Assembly: GCF_016798325.1 (NCBI RefSeq)
Contig: NZ_JAERVO010000001.1
Coordinates: forward strand, 620,001 to 684,000
DNA from: Marinobacter mangrovi
GTDB taxonomy: Bacteria; Pseudomonadota; Gammaproteobacteria; Pseudomonadales; Oleiphilaceae
Reading direction: 5' to 3'
Length of the DNA: 64,000 nt
The position numbers and the translations under genes are program-made. Positions 31,045-40,026 of this stretch are shown in pieces; the stretch's first letter is position 1, and every line of letters starts with the position of its first letter. The notes under the pieces were generated by a model. That model was not told the DNA's origin. It saw only the letters and a program-made list of their open reading frames with translations, and did not search any database.

Positions 31045-31680
31045 CTAGAGCACACGCTTCCTGATGGCCGTCACCAGCTGGTTCATCAGCTCGACCGCTT
31101 CCTGCTCATGATGTTCCTGCCATTGCCAGCGGCTGCTGTTTTCACTGCCTTCCCGCGCCCGGGCATCCCGGTTGTCGAGGAACTGACAGGCGGCCAGATG
31201 CGCCTTGACCTCGGCATCAAGCAACTGGTGCAGCAGGTGATCGATGTCGGCATCGATAAACGGGCGCAGGCGGTTGGTTTCCCGGCGCAGGTCCAGGGCC
31301 GCATGACGGGCCGCGAGACGGGTATCGCTGATCGGCTCGTGATGATCGATGGCGCGGAGGAAGGTGCCGATCCGGTCGTGCAGCTCCCACGCGAGGGGCC
31401 ACAAGGTATCGTAGGCCGCTCTTTCCGTCGCGGAAACGCCCGCCCGTGGCCTGACATCGACCGATGGGGCATCCGGTTTATCGCCTTCGCCGCCGACCTG
31501 GGCATCGGCTTCCTGCCAGAGTGTATTGATACGCCGCTCAAGATAATCGACCTCTTCCTGCTGTCGACGCACCTGTCGGAATAGAACAACGAACGCAGCC
31601 AGCGCAATAAGGCAAGCCAGACCGCCCGCGACCACAAGGACCGGCGCTCTGGAAATAAAGGCTAGGGCGTCTGGATTCAT
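31045..31680 (-). CDS. hypothetical single-pass membrane protein downstream of the response regulator
   Basis: A 211-residue protein starting at ATG 31680–31678 with gagag upstream; 11 residues of a longer frame are discarded. One transmembrane helix lies at about 10–34, followed by a short basic/coiled-coil stretch (VRRQQEEVDYLERRINTLW). A disordered linker and a helical cytoplasmic domain rich in His, Asp and Arg follow. I recognise no family. It is on the same strand as the response regulator and hybrid kinase, 86 bases behind, so it could be a third component of that signalling system. This is inference from position only. Confidence 0.7.
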   Translation of the reverse strand: MNPDALAFISRAPVLVVAGGLACLIALAAFVVLFRQVRRQQEEVDYLERRINTLWQEADAQVGGEGDKPDAPSVDVRPRAGVSATERAAYDTLWPLAWELHDRIGTFLRAIDHHEPISDTRLAARHAALDLRRETNRLRPFIDADIDHLLHQLLDAEVKAHLAACQFLDNRDARAREGSENSSRWQWQEHHEQEAVELMNQLVTAIRKRVL

Positions 31681-31766
31681 GAAGCGCTCTCCTGTCACCT
31701 CAGTCGCCGTCACAGTCTCTCACATTCTCAGGATGCCTCACCAGTCTCGCTTCGCCCGGGCGCCCG

Positions 31767-32681
31767 TCACAGGCGGCCAAGACACTTGATGGCGGCCGCG
31801 GCGGCGGACGTGCGGTTCTCGACGGCCTGCTTGCGGAAGATCTGCTCCAGGTGTTTGTTGACGGTGCGCGGGCTCATGTCCAGAATCTGGCCGATTTCCC
31901 GGTTGGTCTTGCCGTTGGCGATCCAGAGCAGGACGTCCGCTTCCCGGGCAGTCAGGCCGAAACGTTGGCGCAGGGTCTCGGTCGCATGCTTGTCATTTTT
32001 TCGGGGGCTGAGGCGAAGCAGGTAGTTGACGTTGTCGATCCGGGCCAGAAATTCGGCCGTCAGTGGTTCGGGCAGGAAATCCAGGGCCAGGTTATGGCCA
32101 CTTTCCGGGTCGTGGTCCAGCCAGGTGCTGAGCGTTTCAACGACGCGCTCGCTGGTTTCGGTATCGAGGGCACCGGACTGCTTGAGCAGTTGCTGTACCT
32201 GCGGCGTCGCCCAGACCTGCTGCCCGTGACCATCGACCGCCATCAGGTTCTGGCCGGCATGATCCAGTGCCGAGCGTGCACTGCGGGCCATGCGGGCATT
32301 GGCCAGATGCACGGACATCCGGGCGACCAACTCATTGGCATTGATGGGTTTGGTGACGTAGTCCACGCCACCGGATTTGAGCCCCATCACCACGTGCTCG
32401 GTGTCCGACAGACCCGTCATGAAGATGATGGGCACGTCCATCAGCTCACTGCGCTCACGCAGGCGCCGGCAGGTTTCGAAGCCGTCCATGTTGGGCATGA
32501 TCGCATCGAGCAGAATGATGTCCGGGGCGATGTTCTGGGTGATGGTCAGGGCCTGGGCGCCTTCGAGCGCCACCAGCACGGTCATGCCGGCTTCTTCCAG
32601 CACGTCGTTGATCATGCGGATGCTGTCCACCGCATCGTCGACAACCAACACAACGGTACGTTGTTCACTCGCAGCATTCAT
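31767..32681 (-). CDS. LuxR/NarL-type response regulator, partner of the transporter-kinase
   Basis: About 304 residues. The N-terminal receiver has acidic pocket VVDD and phospho-acceptor Asp at about 59 (ILLDAIMP), then conserved Thr (FMTGLSD) and Lys (YVTKPI). A 100-residue linker precedes the C-terminal LuxR-type helix-turn-helix (LTAREADVLLWIANGKTNREIGQILDMS…RTVNKHLEQIF). Two adjacent starts, GTG 32684 and ATG 32681, exist; the gene overlaps the end of the kinase gene by about 17 bases, indicating coupled translation. Likely target: the CGTCA-N2-TGACGTAGG elements before urtA and fmdA (inference from neighbourhood). Confidence 0.92.
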   Translation of the reverse strand: MNAASEQRTVVLVVDDAVDSIRMINDVLEEAGMTVLVALEGAQALTITQNIAPDIILLDAIMPNMDGFETCRRLRERSELMDVPIIFMTGLSDTEHVVMGLKSGGVDYVTKPINANELVARMSVHLANARMARSARSALDHAGQNLMAVDGHGQQVWATPQVQQLLKQSGALDTETSERVVETLSTWLDHDPESGHNLALDFLPEPLTAEFLARIDNVNYLLRLSPRKNDKHATETLRQRFGLTAREADVLLWIANGKTNREIGQILDMSPRTVNKHLEQIFRKQAVENRTSAAAAAIKCLGRL

Positions 32682-35600
32682 CACGGGTTACCTGTAGCAG
32701 GGAGATGATCTCGTCAAACCGGAAGTTCTCGGTCAGCTCGGTCAGTTGATCGAGCAACGGGGTTTCGGCGTCTCCATGCACGCGCATGCTGTGCAGCGCT
32801 TCGAGCAGTCCTTTGCGATGGCCGATTGAAGCCAGCTCCACCAGACGCTGCTGGTGGGCCGGTTGGGGGAGGCGATTGACGGGTGACGGATAGAACGCGG
32901 TATCGGTCTTCTCGCTGGGCGTCCTTTCGTAGCGCCAGCTCAGTTTGAGCAGTTCGCCGATACGATCCAGCAGGAGGTTCAGTCGCACCGGTTTGACGAC
33001 GTATCCGTCATACAACGGTGGGCTTTGCAGCTGGTGCCGGCCCTCGCTGGCATCGGCGGAGACCATGACCACCGGCAGCTCCAGGCGAGCGCCACGGATC
33101 TGGTCGAGGATCTCCCAGCCGGTAAAGCCCGGCATGGAGATGTCCAATAACACCAGGTCCGGCTTTTCCCGCTCCACGGTCTGCAAGGCGGAGAGGGAGT
33201 TGTCGATCTCCAGGATCTCGAAGCCCAGCGGCGAGAGCATCGCGCGGATCAGCTGGCGATGTGACGACTCGTCGTCGATGACCGCAATCCGGCGAACCGG
33301 GCCGTCGTAGCCGAAGATGGTTCGTGTGGGCTCGGTGATGGATTCCGGGTGAGGGCGGTCGACGCTGGAGAGCATGAGGCTGACCCGGAAGACGCTGCCG
33401 TGGCCGGGCGAGCTGGTCACGGCGATATCGCCCCCCATGATTTCGGTCAGCAGGCGCGTAATAGTCAGGCCCAGGCCCGTGCCCGAGCGGCTCAGTCCGG
33501 CCGTCCGAACGCGCTCGAAGGGACGGAAGATGCGCTCGATGTCCGATTCGGCGATGCCTTCGCCGGTGTCCCGCACCTCGAATTCCGCCACCTGGCTGCG
33601 GTAGCGCAGTGTGAAATTCACCTCCCCGTGATCCGTGTACTTGATGGCGTTGGAGAGCAGATTGATCAGGATCTGCCGCAGACGCTTTTCATCGGTACTG
33701 ACAAACTCCGGCAGGTGTTTCGGGCCCTGGTACGTGAAGCGCAGGCCCTTGTCCTGAGCCTGGAGCCGGAACATGTGTACCAGCTGATCCATCAGCATCG
33801 CAATACGCACCTGGTCCCGGTGCAGGTCGAGCCGGCCGGCTTCGATCTTGGAAATGTCCAGCAACCCCTCGATCAGGTCGGCCAGGTATTCGCCCGAGCG
33901 GCGGATCACATCCAGGGCGCCTTTGCGATTGGCCGGGATGGTCTCATCGTTTTCCAGCAACTGAGCGTAGCCGAGGATGGCGTTCAGCGGGGAGCGCAGT
34001 TCATGGCTGATGCCGGTCAGGTAGCGGCTCTTGGCATCGTTGGCGGCTTCGGCGTGCTCCTTGGCTTCCTGAAGAGCCTTGTCCGTGCGTTCGTGGGCAA
34101 CGATCTCCTCCATCAGCAGGCGCGTCTGGCGCTGGGATTCCTCTTCCGCAACCACACGGCTCTCGTGAGCCAACACGAACAGCCAGCAAACCACTCCAGT
34201 CACAATGATGAGGATGAAAAACACCTTCCAGAGCGTGGCGGAGAGCAGGAGTGCCGCGGCGGCGCTGTCCACCGGCGTCTTGAAATAGATCAGCGACAGC
34301 AGAAGGCCGGACACGCCGTTGATGGCAAACAGCAGGATCAGGAAGTGGCCGACCCGGCTGGTCAGCCGGGGCATCAGGGCCGGGGGCAGGTACCGCCCGA
34401 AGAAGCTCTGGAACTGTTCCCGGTACCCGGCGCCAGGCTTGCAGAAATCGGCACAGCGGGCGTCGAGTGAGCAGCACAGGGAGCAGATATGGCCATCGTA
34501 AGCCGGGCAATGGGTCACGTCTTCAGGCTCGAAACGATGCTCGCAGATGCAGCAATTGACCAGGCCCTCGGTGGTCTCCATATGCACCGGCGGCCGGGCC
34601 AGGTAATAGCGGCCCTTGGTCTGCCAGGCGATCAGGGGCGCGGTCACCAGCGCGGTGGCCAGGGTGATGAAGTGTGACAGGGCCTGGGCCACATCGCCCA
34701 GGGCACCGCTGTGGCAGACCAGTCCGGCGGTCGAGGCCAGCAGCATGGCCCCCACGCCCACCGGGTTGATGTCATAGAGGTGCGCCCGTTTGAACTCGAT
34801 GTGTTGCGGGCTGAACCCCAACGGCTTGTTGATGACCAGGTCCGCCACCAGCGTGCCCACCCAGGCGATGGCGATGACGCCGTAGAACCCGAGTGTATCC
34901 TCCAGCGCGCGATAGACGCCCAGTTCCATGACCAGCAAGGCAATAGCCACATTGAACATCAGCCAGACGACCCGGCCCGGGTGGCTGTGGGTCAGCCGGG
35001 AAAAGAAATTCGACCAGGCAATGGAGCCGGCGTAGGCGTTGGTGACGTTGATCTTGATCTGGCACAGGATCACGAAGACCCCGGCCATGGCCAGGGCCAC
35101 TTGCGGCGTCTGGGTCATGTAGTTGAAGGCCACCACATACATCTGCGTGGGGTCCGACGCGTCGCTGGCCGGAATCCCCTGATGCAGGGCGAGCACGGCC
35201 AGGAACGAGCCGGCCAGGATCTTGAGGCTGCCGATCACGATCCAGCCGGGCCCGCCGCTGAGGACTGCCATCCACCATTTGGCTTTCTCGCCTTCCTTGG
35301 GTTCGGGGATAAAGCGCAGAAAGTCCACCTGCTCACCGATCTGGGCAATCAGGGAAAAGACCACCGCTGCTGCGGCGCCGAACATCAGCAGGTTGAAACC
35401 GCTACCGGTCTCGGGATGAATGCCCTCGAACTGCGTCCAGTCCGTCACGGCAGTGGCGTCGGAATAGATGATGAATACGAAGGGGAGCAGCTGCAGCACG
35501 ATCCAGGCGGGCTGGGTCCAGAGCTGGAAACGACTGATGGTGGTAATGCCATGCGTGACCAGGGGAATGATCACCAGCGCGCAGATCAGGTAGGCAAACA

Positions 35601-36132
35601 CCAGGGGGATGCCGAACAGCAACTCCAGCGCCATCGCCATGATGGCGGCTTCCAGGGCAAAGAAGATGAAGGTGAACGAGGCATAAATCAGCGAAGTAAT
35701 CGTTGAACCGATATAGCCAAAGCCTGCTCCACGGGTGAGCAGATCAATGTCGACGCCGTAGCGGGCGGCGTAGTAGCTGATGGGAATCGCCGTCAGGAAG
35801 ATGATCAGGCTGACCACACAGATGGCCGCTACGGCATTATCAAAGCCGTAGTGCAGGGTGATGGCACCGCCGATGGCTTCCATCGCCAGGAACGAAATCG
35901 CCCCCAGCGCGGTATTGCTGACCCGGGCAGCCGACCAGCGTCGGGCCGTCTTGGCGGTAAAGCGCAGGGCGTAGTCTTCCAGGGTCTGGTTGGCGACCCA
36001 CTGATTGTAGCTCCGGCGTACGCGGAAAATATGCTGTCTGGCCGTCATGGGCTGGCCTGGTTGCTGTTGTTCGGAGGCTTCACCGTGGCGAAGCGAGAGC
36101 CCGTCCTGTCCGTCGTAAATCCACTTCCCCAT
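32665..36132 (-). CDS. NCS1-type permease fused to hybrid histidine kinase
   Basis: About 1155 residues from ATG 36132–36130 (aaaagg upstream; a longer frame is possible). Residues about 65–515 look like a complete roughly 12-helix NCS1 (cytosine/allantoin/hydantoin) permease, including FLAMEAIGGAITLHYGF and INVTNAYAGSIAWSNFF. A cysteine-rich module of nine Cys follows at about 525–565 (CCICEHRF … CSLCC … CADFCKPG), probably zinc-binding. Two more helices and a linker lead to the kinase: H-box His710 in GISHELRSPLNA, N-box LINLLSNAIKY, G-boxes DTGEGIA and GTGLGL. A receiver has Asp997 in LLDISMP, then a short helical tail. There is no Hpt domain. It probably senses or transports a nitrogen compound and signals to the adjacent LuxR regulator. 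Confidence 0.92.
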   Translation of the reverse strand: MGKWIYDGQDGLSLRHGEASEQQQPGQPMTARQHIFRVRRSYNQWVANQTLEDYALRFTAKTARRWSAARVSNTALGAISFLAMEAIGGAITLHYGFDNAVAAICVVSLIIFLTAIPISYYAARYGVDIDLLTRGAGFGYIGSTITSLIYASFTFIFFALEAAIMAMALELLFGIPLVFAYLICALVIIPLVTHGITTISRFQLWTQPAWIVLQLLPFVFIIYSDATAVTDWTQFEGIHPETGSGFNLLMFGAAAAVVFSLIAQIGEQVDFLRFIPEPKEGEKAKWWMAVLSGGPGWIVIGSLKILAGSFLAVLALHQGIPASDASDPTQMYVVAFNYMTQTPQVALAMAGVFVILCQIKINVTNAYAGSIAWSNFFSRLTHSHPGRVVWLMFNVAIALLVMELGVYRALEDTLGFYGVIAIAWVGTLVADLVINKPLGFSPQHIEFKRAHLYDINPVGVGAMLLASTAGLVCHSGALGDVAQALSHFITLATALVTAPLIAWQTKGRYYLARPPVHMETTEGLVNCCICEHRFEPEDVTHCPAYDGHICSLCCSLDARCADFCKPGAGYREQFQSFFGRYLPPALMPRLTSRVGHFLILLFAINGVSGLLLSLIYFKTPVDSAAAALLLSATLWKVFFILIIVTGVVCWLFVLAHESRVVAEEESQRQTRLLMEEIVAHERTDKALQEAKEHAEAANDAKSRYLTGISHELRSPLNAILGYAQLLENDETIPANRKGALDVIRRSGEYLADLIEGLLDISKIEAGRLDLHRDQVRIAMLMDQLVHMFRLQAQDKGLRFTYQGPKHLPEFVSTDEKRLRQILINLLSNAIKYTDHGEVNFTLRYRSQVAEFEVRDTGEGIAESDIERIFRPFERVRTAGLSRSGTGLGLTITRLLTEIMGGDIAVTSSPGHGSVFRVSLMLSSVDRPHPESITEPTRTIFGYDGPVRRIAVIDDESSHRQLIRAMLSPLGFEILEIDNSLSALQTVEREKPDLVLLDISMPGFTGWEILDQIRGARLELPVVMVSADASEGRHQLQSPPLYDGYVVKPVRLNLLLDRIGELLKLSWRYERTPSEKTDTAFYPSPVNRLPQPAHQQRLVELASIGHRKGLLEALHSMRVHGDAETPLLDQLTELTENFRFDEIISLLQVTRDECCE

Positions 36133-36458
36133 GTATCCAGTGCCTTTTCCGATTTTTGTGCGCCAAAAGGAGGCACAGGATTCGCCGTTATGACGCCTGC
36201 AGCCCGATTGGCGGTACCGGATACCGGACAACAATTATCGTGCCATCGGCCTCGTCGTCGGCAGGCGAATGTGCACGCGGGAAAGGAGTACTGCGTTTTT
36301 ATCGCGTTGGGCACCGGCCGCCCATGCGTCAAATGACGTAGGTCGGTGGGGTATTTGTCGAATGGGCGCTCATGGCGGTGCTGGACAGAATGATCCTCGT
36401 AGGTGCTGTGCGACCCGGTGGGCGCCAGGCCGAACATTAAACAATGCGAGGAAAGACC
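36133..36458. other. 326-base divergent promoter region, kinase / urtA
   Basis: Non-coding region between the hybrid kinase and urtA; short frames on both strands have no ribosome-binding site. It holds the operator-like element at 36327–36342. Shared control of both directions is possible. No clear -35/-10 pair was found for urtA, which suggests activator-dependent transcription. Confidence 0.65.
36327..36342 (+). promoter_or_regulatory. operator-like element upstream of urtA (copy 1 of 2)
   Basis: CGTCA-AA-TGACG followed by TAGG. The two 5-base arms are perfect inverted repeats. The same element, including TAGG and a G-rich tract, a short T-run, AAT and GGGCG downstream, recurs upstream of fmdA at 43746. 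It ends 117 bases before the urtA start. Likely binding site of the neighbouring LuxR-type regulator. Confidence 0.6.
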
Positions 36459-37718
36459 ATGGGTACGACAGATAAGACAGGAAATCAGCGCGCGCTGTCG
36501 GGGGGCACCGGTTGGCGCCGGAGTCTGATGACATTGGCCGCCTCGGTGATGCTGGCTTCGGGTGCCAACGCGGCACCGGCCACCTCCGAGGTGAACACCA
36601 CCGGTTTGGCGGTCACCGATGACACGGTCACCGTCGGTATTCTTCACTCACTGACCGGCACCATGGCCATCAGTGAGACCGGTTCGGTCCAGGCCGAGAA
36701 GCTCGCCATCGAGCAGATCAACGCCCAGGGCGGGGTGCTGGGACGTCAGATCAAGATCATCCAGGAAGACGGCGCTTCCGACTGGCCGACTTTCGCCGAG
36801 AAGTCCCACAAGCTGCTGGAGCGGGACAAGGTCGCCACCGTCTTCGGTTGCTGGACCTCCGCGTCCCGTAAAGCCGTCCTGCCGGTGTTCGAGAAGGACA
36901 ATGGCCTGCTGTACTACCCGACCTTCTATGAGGGGCTGGAAGAGTCCCATAACGTGTTTTACACCGGCCAGGAGGCCACCCAGCAGATCCTGGCGGGCCT
37001 GAACTGGGCCCATGACAAGCTGGGTGCGAAGACGTTCTACCTGGTGGGTTCCGACTACATCTGGCCGCGTACGTCCATGAAAATTGCCCGCAAGCACATC
37101 GAGAACGTGCTGCACGGCAAGGTCGTGGGTGAAGAGTACTACCCCCTGGGCAGCACCCAGTTCGGCTCGCTGATCAACAAGATCAAGCTGAAGAAGCCGG
37201 ACCTGGTCTTCGGTGCGGTCGTGGGTGGTTCCAACGTGGCCTGGTTCAAGCAGCTCAACGCCGCCGGCCTGACCTTCAAGAAACAGCCCATGCTGACCAT
37301 CTCCGTGACCGAGGATGAAGTCCTGGGTATCGGCGGTGAGAACGTCGAAGGGCTGTACTCCTCCATGAAGTACTTCCAGAGCCTGGACCTGCCGGGCAAC
37401 AAGGAATTCGTCGACGCCTTCAAGAAGAAGTATGGCGAGGACGCCGTGATCGGTGACGTGACCGAATCCGCCTACCTCGGCCCGTGGCTGTGGAAGCGTG
37501 CGGTGGAAGCCGCCGGCAGCTTCGATGTGGACAAGGTGGTCGCCGCCTCTCCGGACATGGAGTGGGACAACTCCCCGCACGGCTACCTGAAAGTCGACAA
37601 GAACCACCACCTGTGGATGCGCACCCGCATTGGCCAGTGGAAAGCCGATGGCCAGGCCGACGTGGTGTGGGAATCCGACGTGATCAAGCCGAACCCCTTC
37701 CCGGAAGGCTACCAGTAA
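36459..37718 (+). CDS. urtA: urea/short-chain amide ABC transporter substrate-binding protein (UrtA/FmdD type)
   Basis: A 419-residue periplasmic binding protein of the branched-chain-amide family. ATG 36459 is favoured over ATG 36444 because GAGGAAAG sits just upstream. The signal peptide has a twin-Arg-like basic region (GWRRS), a hydrophobic core and cleavage near GANA-AP at about residue 39. The mature domain (VGILHSLTGTMAISETG, EDGASDWPTFAEK, VFGCWTSASRKAV, FYEGLEESHNVFYTG) is characteristic of UrtA and of the Methylophilus amide-binding protein FmdD. Genetic linkage to AmiE and FmdA favours amides (formamide, acetamide) as ligands, with urea possible. No urease genes are in the window. 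Confidence 0.93.
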   Translation: MGTTDKTGNQRALSGGTGWRRSLMTLAASVMLASGANAAPATSEVNTTGLAVTDDTVTVGILHSLTGTMAISETGSVQAEKLAIEQINAQGGVLGRQIKIIQEDGASDWPTFAEKSHKLLERDKVATVFGCWTSASRKAVLPVFEKDNGLLYYPTFYEGLEESHNVFYTGQEATQQILAGLNWAHDKLGAKTFYLVGSDYIWPRTSMKIARKHIENVLHGKVVGEEYYPLGSTQFGSLINKIKLKKPDLVFGAVVGGSNVAWFKQLNAAGLTFKKQPMLTISVTEDEVLGIGGENVEGLYSSMKYFQSLDLPGNKEFVDAFKKKYGEDAVIGDVTESAYLGPWLWKRAVEAAGSFDVDKVVAASPDMEWDNSPHGYLKVDKNHHLWMRTRIGQWKADGQADVVWESDVIKPNPFPEGYQ

Positions 37719-37726
37719 GCGCCATG

Positions 37727-37752
37727 GACGCCCGGGAGCTATCCCGGGCGTC
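37727..37752 (+). repeat. strong hairpin between urtA and urtB
   Basis: GACGCCCGGGA (37727–37737) and TCCCGGGCGTC (37742–37752) form a perfect 11-bp stem with a 4-base loop, 8 bases after urtA, without a T-run. Such hairpins after binding-protein genes commonly stabilise the upstream message or partly stop transcription, giving more binding protein than permease. Confidence 0.75.
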
Positions 37753-37852
37753 GCCGATCCTGGCGCTGTCCTGACTGAAAAGAAATGTTTTAAGCAACAC
37801 AACAAGCGGGTGCAGAAACGGGTCTGCACCCCGGTCCGAGGGAGGACTGATC

Positions 37853-38776
37853 ATGGGTGGTTATACCGGAGAGGAACTGACCGCAATCTTTCTGATGCAG
37901 GGGTTCAGTGGCCTCAGTCTGTTTTGCGTGTTCCTGCTGATGGCCCTGGGGCTGGCGATTATTTTTGGACAGATGGGCGTGATCAACATGGCCCATGGCG
38001 AATTCCTGACACTGGGGGCTTACATCACCTACCTGGTGTCCTACGTGGCCTCGGATGTGTGGCCCTTCCTGCTGGATTACTACTTCCCCGTGGCGATCAT
38101 CCTCGCCTTCGTGGGGACCTTCATACTGGGCTACCTGGTGGAGCGTTTCCTCATACGGTTCCTCTACAACCGGCCGCTCGACACGCTGCTCGCGACCTGG
38201 GGGCTGGGTCTGATCATGCAGCAGATCTTCCGCTCCACCTTCGGTCCGCGCGAGAAGAGCGTGGTCATGCCGGACTGGCTGATGGGCTCCTACCAGGCCA
38301 CTGACATGGTGGATATTCCATTGAACGGTCTGCTGGTGGTGGGCATCACCATCGTCCTGACTATTGCCGTTTTCTTCCTGCTGTACCGCTCACGCTGGGG
38401 CATCAAGGTCCGTGCGACCACCCAGAACCGAATGATGGCCAACGCCGCGGGTATCAATACCGAACGCGTAGACCGCCTAACCTTTGCGCTGGGCTGCGGA
38501 ATCGCCGGTGTGGCCGGTGCGGCCTTTACCACCATCGCCTCTACGGGCCCCACCACCGGGTCGCTCTACATCGTGGACACCTTCCTGGTGGTTGTGTTTG
38601 GGGGCGCTGCCAGCCTGCTGGGTACCGTGGCCTCCGCCTTCGGCATTGCCCAGGCCCAATCCATCCTGTCCTTCTTCCTGTCCGGTTCGATGGCGAAAGT
38701 CATCACGCTGATGACCGTGGTGGGAATTCTCATGTTCCGGCCCCAGGGGCTGTTCGCCAGCAAGGTCCGGCGCTGA
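37853..38776 (+). CDS. urtB: urea/amide ABC transporter permease UrtB
   Basis: A 307-residue inner-membrane permease of the LivH type with about eight hydrophobic helices. GQMGVINMAHGEFLTLGAY is the family hallmark and the EAA-like loop contains VRATTQNRMMANAAGI. It lacks the long N-terminal extension of some UrtB proteins. GGGAGG precedes ATG. Its position after the SBP and before urtC makes the transporter assignment secure. Confidence 0.94.
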   Translation: MGGYTGEELTAIFLMQGFSGLSLFCVFLLMALGLAIIFGQMGVINMAHGEFLTLGAYITYLVSYVASDVWPFLLDYYFPVAIILAFVGTFILGYLVERFLIRFLYNRPLDTLLATWGLGLIMQQIFRSTFGPREKSVVMPDWLMGSYQATDMVDIPLNGLLVVGITIVLTIAVFFLLYRSRWGIKVRATTQNRMMANAAGINTERVDRLTFALGCGIAGVAGAAFTTIASTGPTTGSLYIVDTFLVVVFGGAASLLGTVASAFGIAQAQSILSFFLSGSMAKVITLMTVVGILMFRPQGLFASKVRR

Positions 38777-38802
38777 TTGCGGCCTGATACGAGGAGACGA
38801 CA

Positions 38803-40026
38803 ATGAGTACGCAACCTGTAATGAAGGCCAGTTGGATGGACAAGTTCGGCGGCCGCGGAAAACTGATCCAGATCCTGATCATTGCGGTCCTGATCCTGGG
38901 TGTCCTGCCACTGTTTAGCGATATCTTCCGGCTGAACCTGTACGGCAAATACCTGACCTACGCCTTCGTCGCGGCAGGCTTGGTGTTGTGCTGGGGCTAC
39001 GGCGGCATTCTGAGCCTGGGGCAGGGGATCTTCTTCGGCCTGGGCGGGTACTGCATGGCCATGTTCCTGAAGCTGGAAGCCTCGTCGCCGGAAAATACGG
39101 CGATCCAGAGCACGCCGGGGATTCCGGACTTCATGGACTGGAACCAGCTCACCGAGCTGCCTTGGTTCTGGCAGCCGTTCCACAGCTTCACGGCCACGCT
39201 GATCCTGATCGTGGCGGTGCCGGCGCTGTTTGCCTTCCTGATCGGTGTGGCCATGTTCAAGCGTCGTGTTGGCGGCGTGTATTTCGCCATCATCACCCAG
39301 GCCATCGCCTCCATCATGACCATCCTGATCATCGGGCAGCAGGGCTACACCGGGGGCATCAACGGCATCACCGACCTGCGCTCCCTGATGGGCTGGGATA
39401 TCCAGACGGACTTTGCCAAGTACGTGCTGTACTTCGCCTGCTGCGCGGCCCTGATTCTCTGCCTGCTGGCGGGCCAGTTCATCCTGAACAGCCGTTACGG
39501 CCAGTTGCTGATCGCCATGCGCGACCAGGAAGACCGGGTGCGTTTCTCCGGCTACGACGTGGCGAACATCAAGATCTTCGTGTTCGTGGCCGCGTCGGTC
39601 ATCTCGGCCATCGGTGGCGCGTTCTTCACGCTGCAGGTGGGCTTCATGTCGCCGTCCTTTGTGGGCACCGTGGCCTCGATTGAGATGGTGATTTTCTGTG
39701 CGGTCGGCGGGCGACTGTCCCTGATCGGCGCCGCCTACGGGGCGTTCCTGGTCAACCTGGCGAAAAGCTCCCTCTCGGAAAGCTTCCCGCAGCTGTGGGT
39801 CGTTGCGATGGGGGCGTTGTTTATAGCGGTGGTCATGCTGTTCCCGCGGGGCCTGGCCGGTCTGGTGTCGGATTACGCCGCGCCCGTGCGCAACTGGTTC
39901 GCCAGCGCCTTCAAGCGCGAAACCGTTGCGGCTTCCGGACCGGAAACCAGGCCCAGTGCGCCAAAGCCGCCTGAATCCAAAGCCCGTGACGACGTGTCCA
40001 TGGCCTCAGCACAGGAGTCCCACTGA
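38803..40026 (+). CDS. urtC: urea/amide ABC transporter permease UrtC
   Basis: A 407-residue LivM-type permease with about ten transmembrane segments (first at about 23–42). Recognisable segments: CWGYGGILSLGQGIFFGLGGY and the cytoplasmic loop MRDQEDRVRFSGYDVANIK. A polar Pro/Ser-rich tail of about 40 residues ends the protein. AGGAG precedes ATG, and the stop overlaps the start of urtD (TGATG). Confidence 0.94.
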   Translation: MSTQPVMKASWMDKFGGRGKLIQILIIAVLILGVLPLFSDIFRLNLYGKYLTYAFVAAGLVLCWGYGGILSLGQGIFFGLGGYCMAMFLKLEASSPENTAIQSTPGIPDFMDWNQLTELPWFWQPFHSFTATLILIVAVPALFAFLIGVAMFKRRVGGVYFAIITQAIASIMTILIIGQQGYTGGINGITDLRSLMGWDIQTDFAKYVLYFACCAALILCLLAGQFILNSRYGQLLIAMRDQEDRVRFSGYDVANIKIFVFVAASVISAIGGAFFTLQVGFMSPSFVGTVASIEMVIFCAVGGRLSLIGAAYGAFLVNLAKSSLSESFPQLWVVAMGALFIAVVMLFPRGLAGLVSDYAAPVRNWFASAFKRETVAASGPETRPSAPKPPESKARDDVSMASAQESH

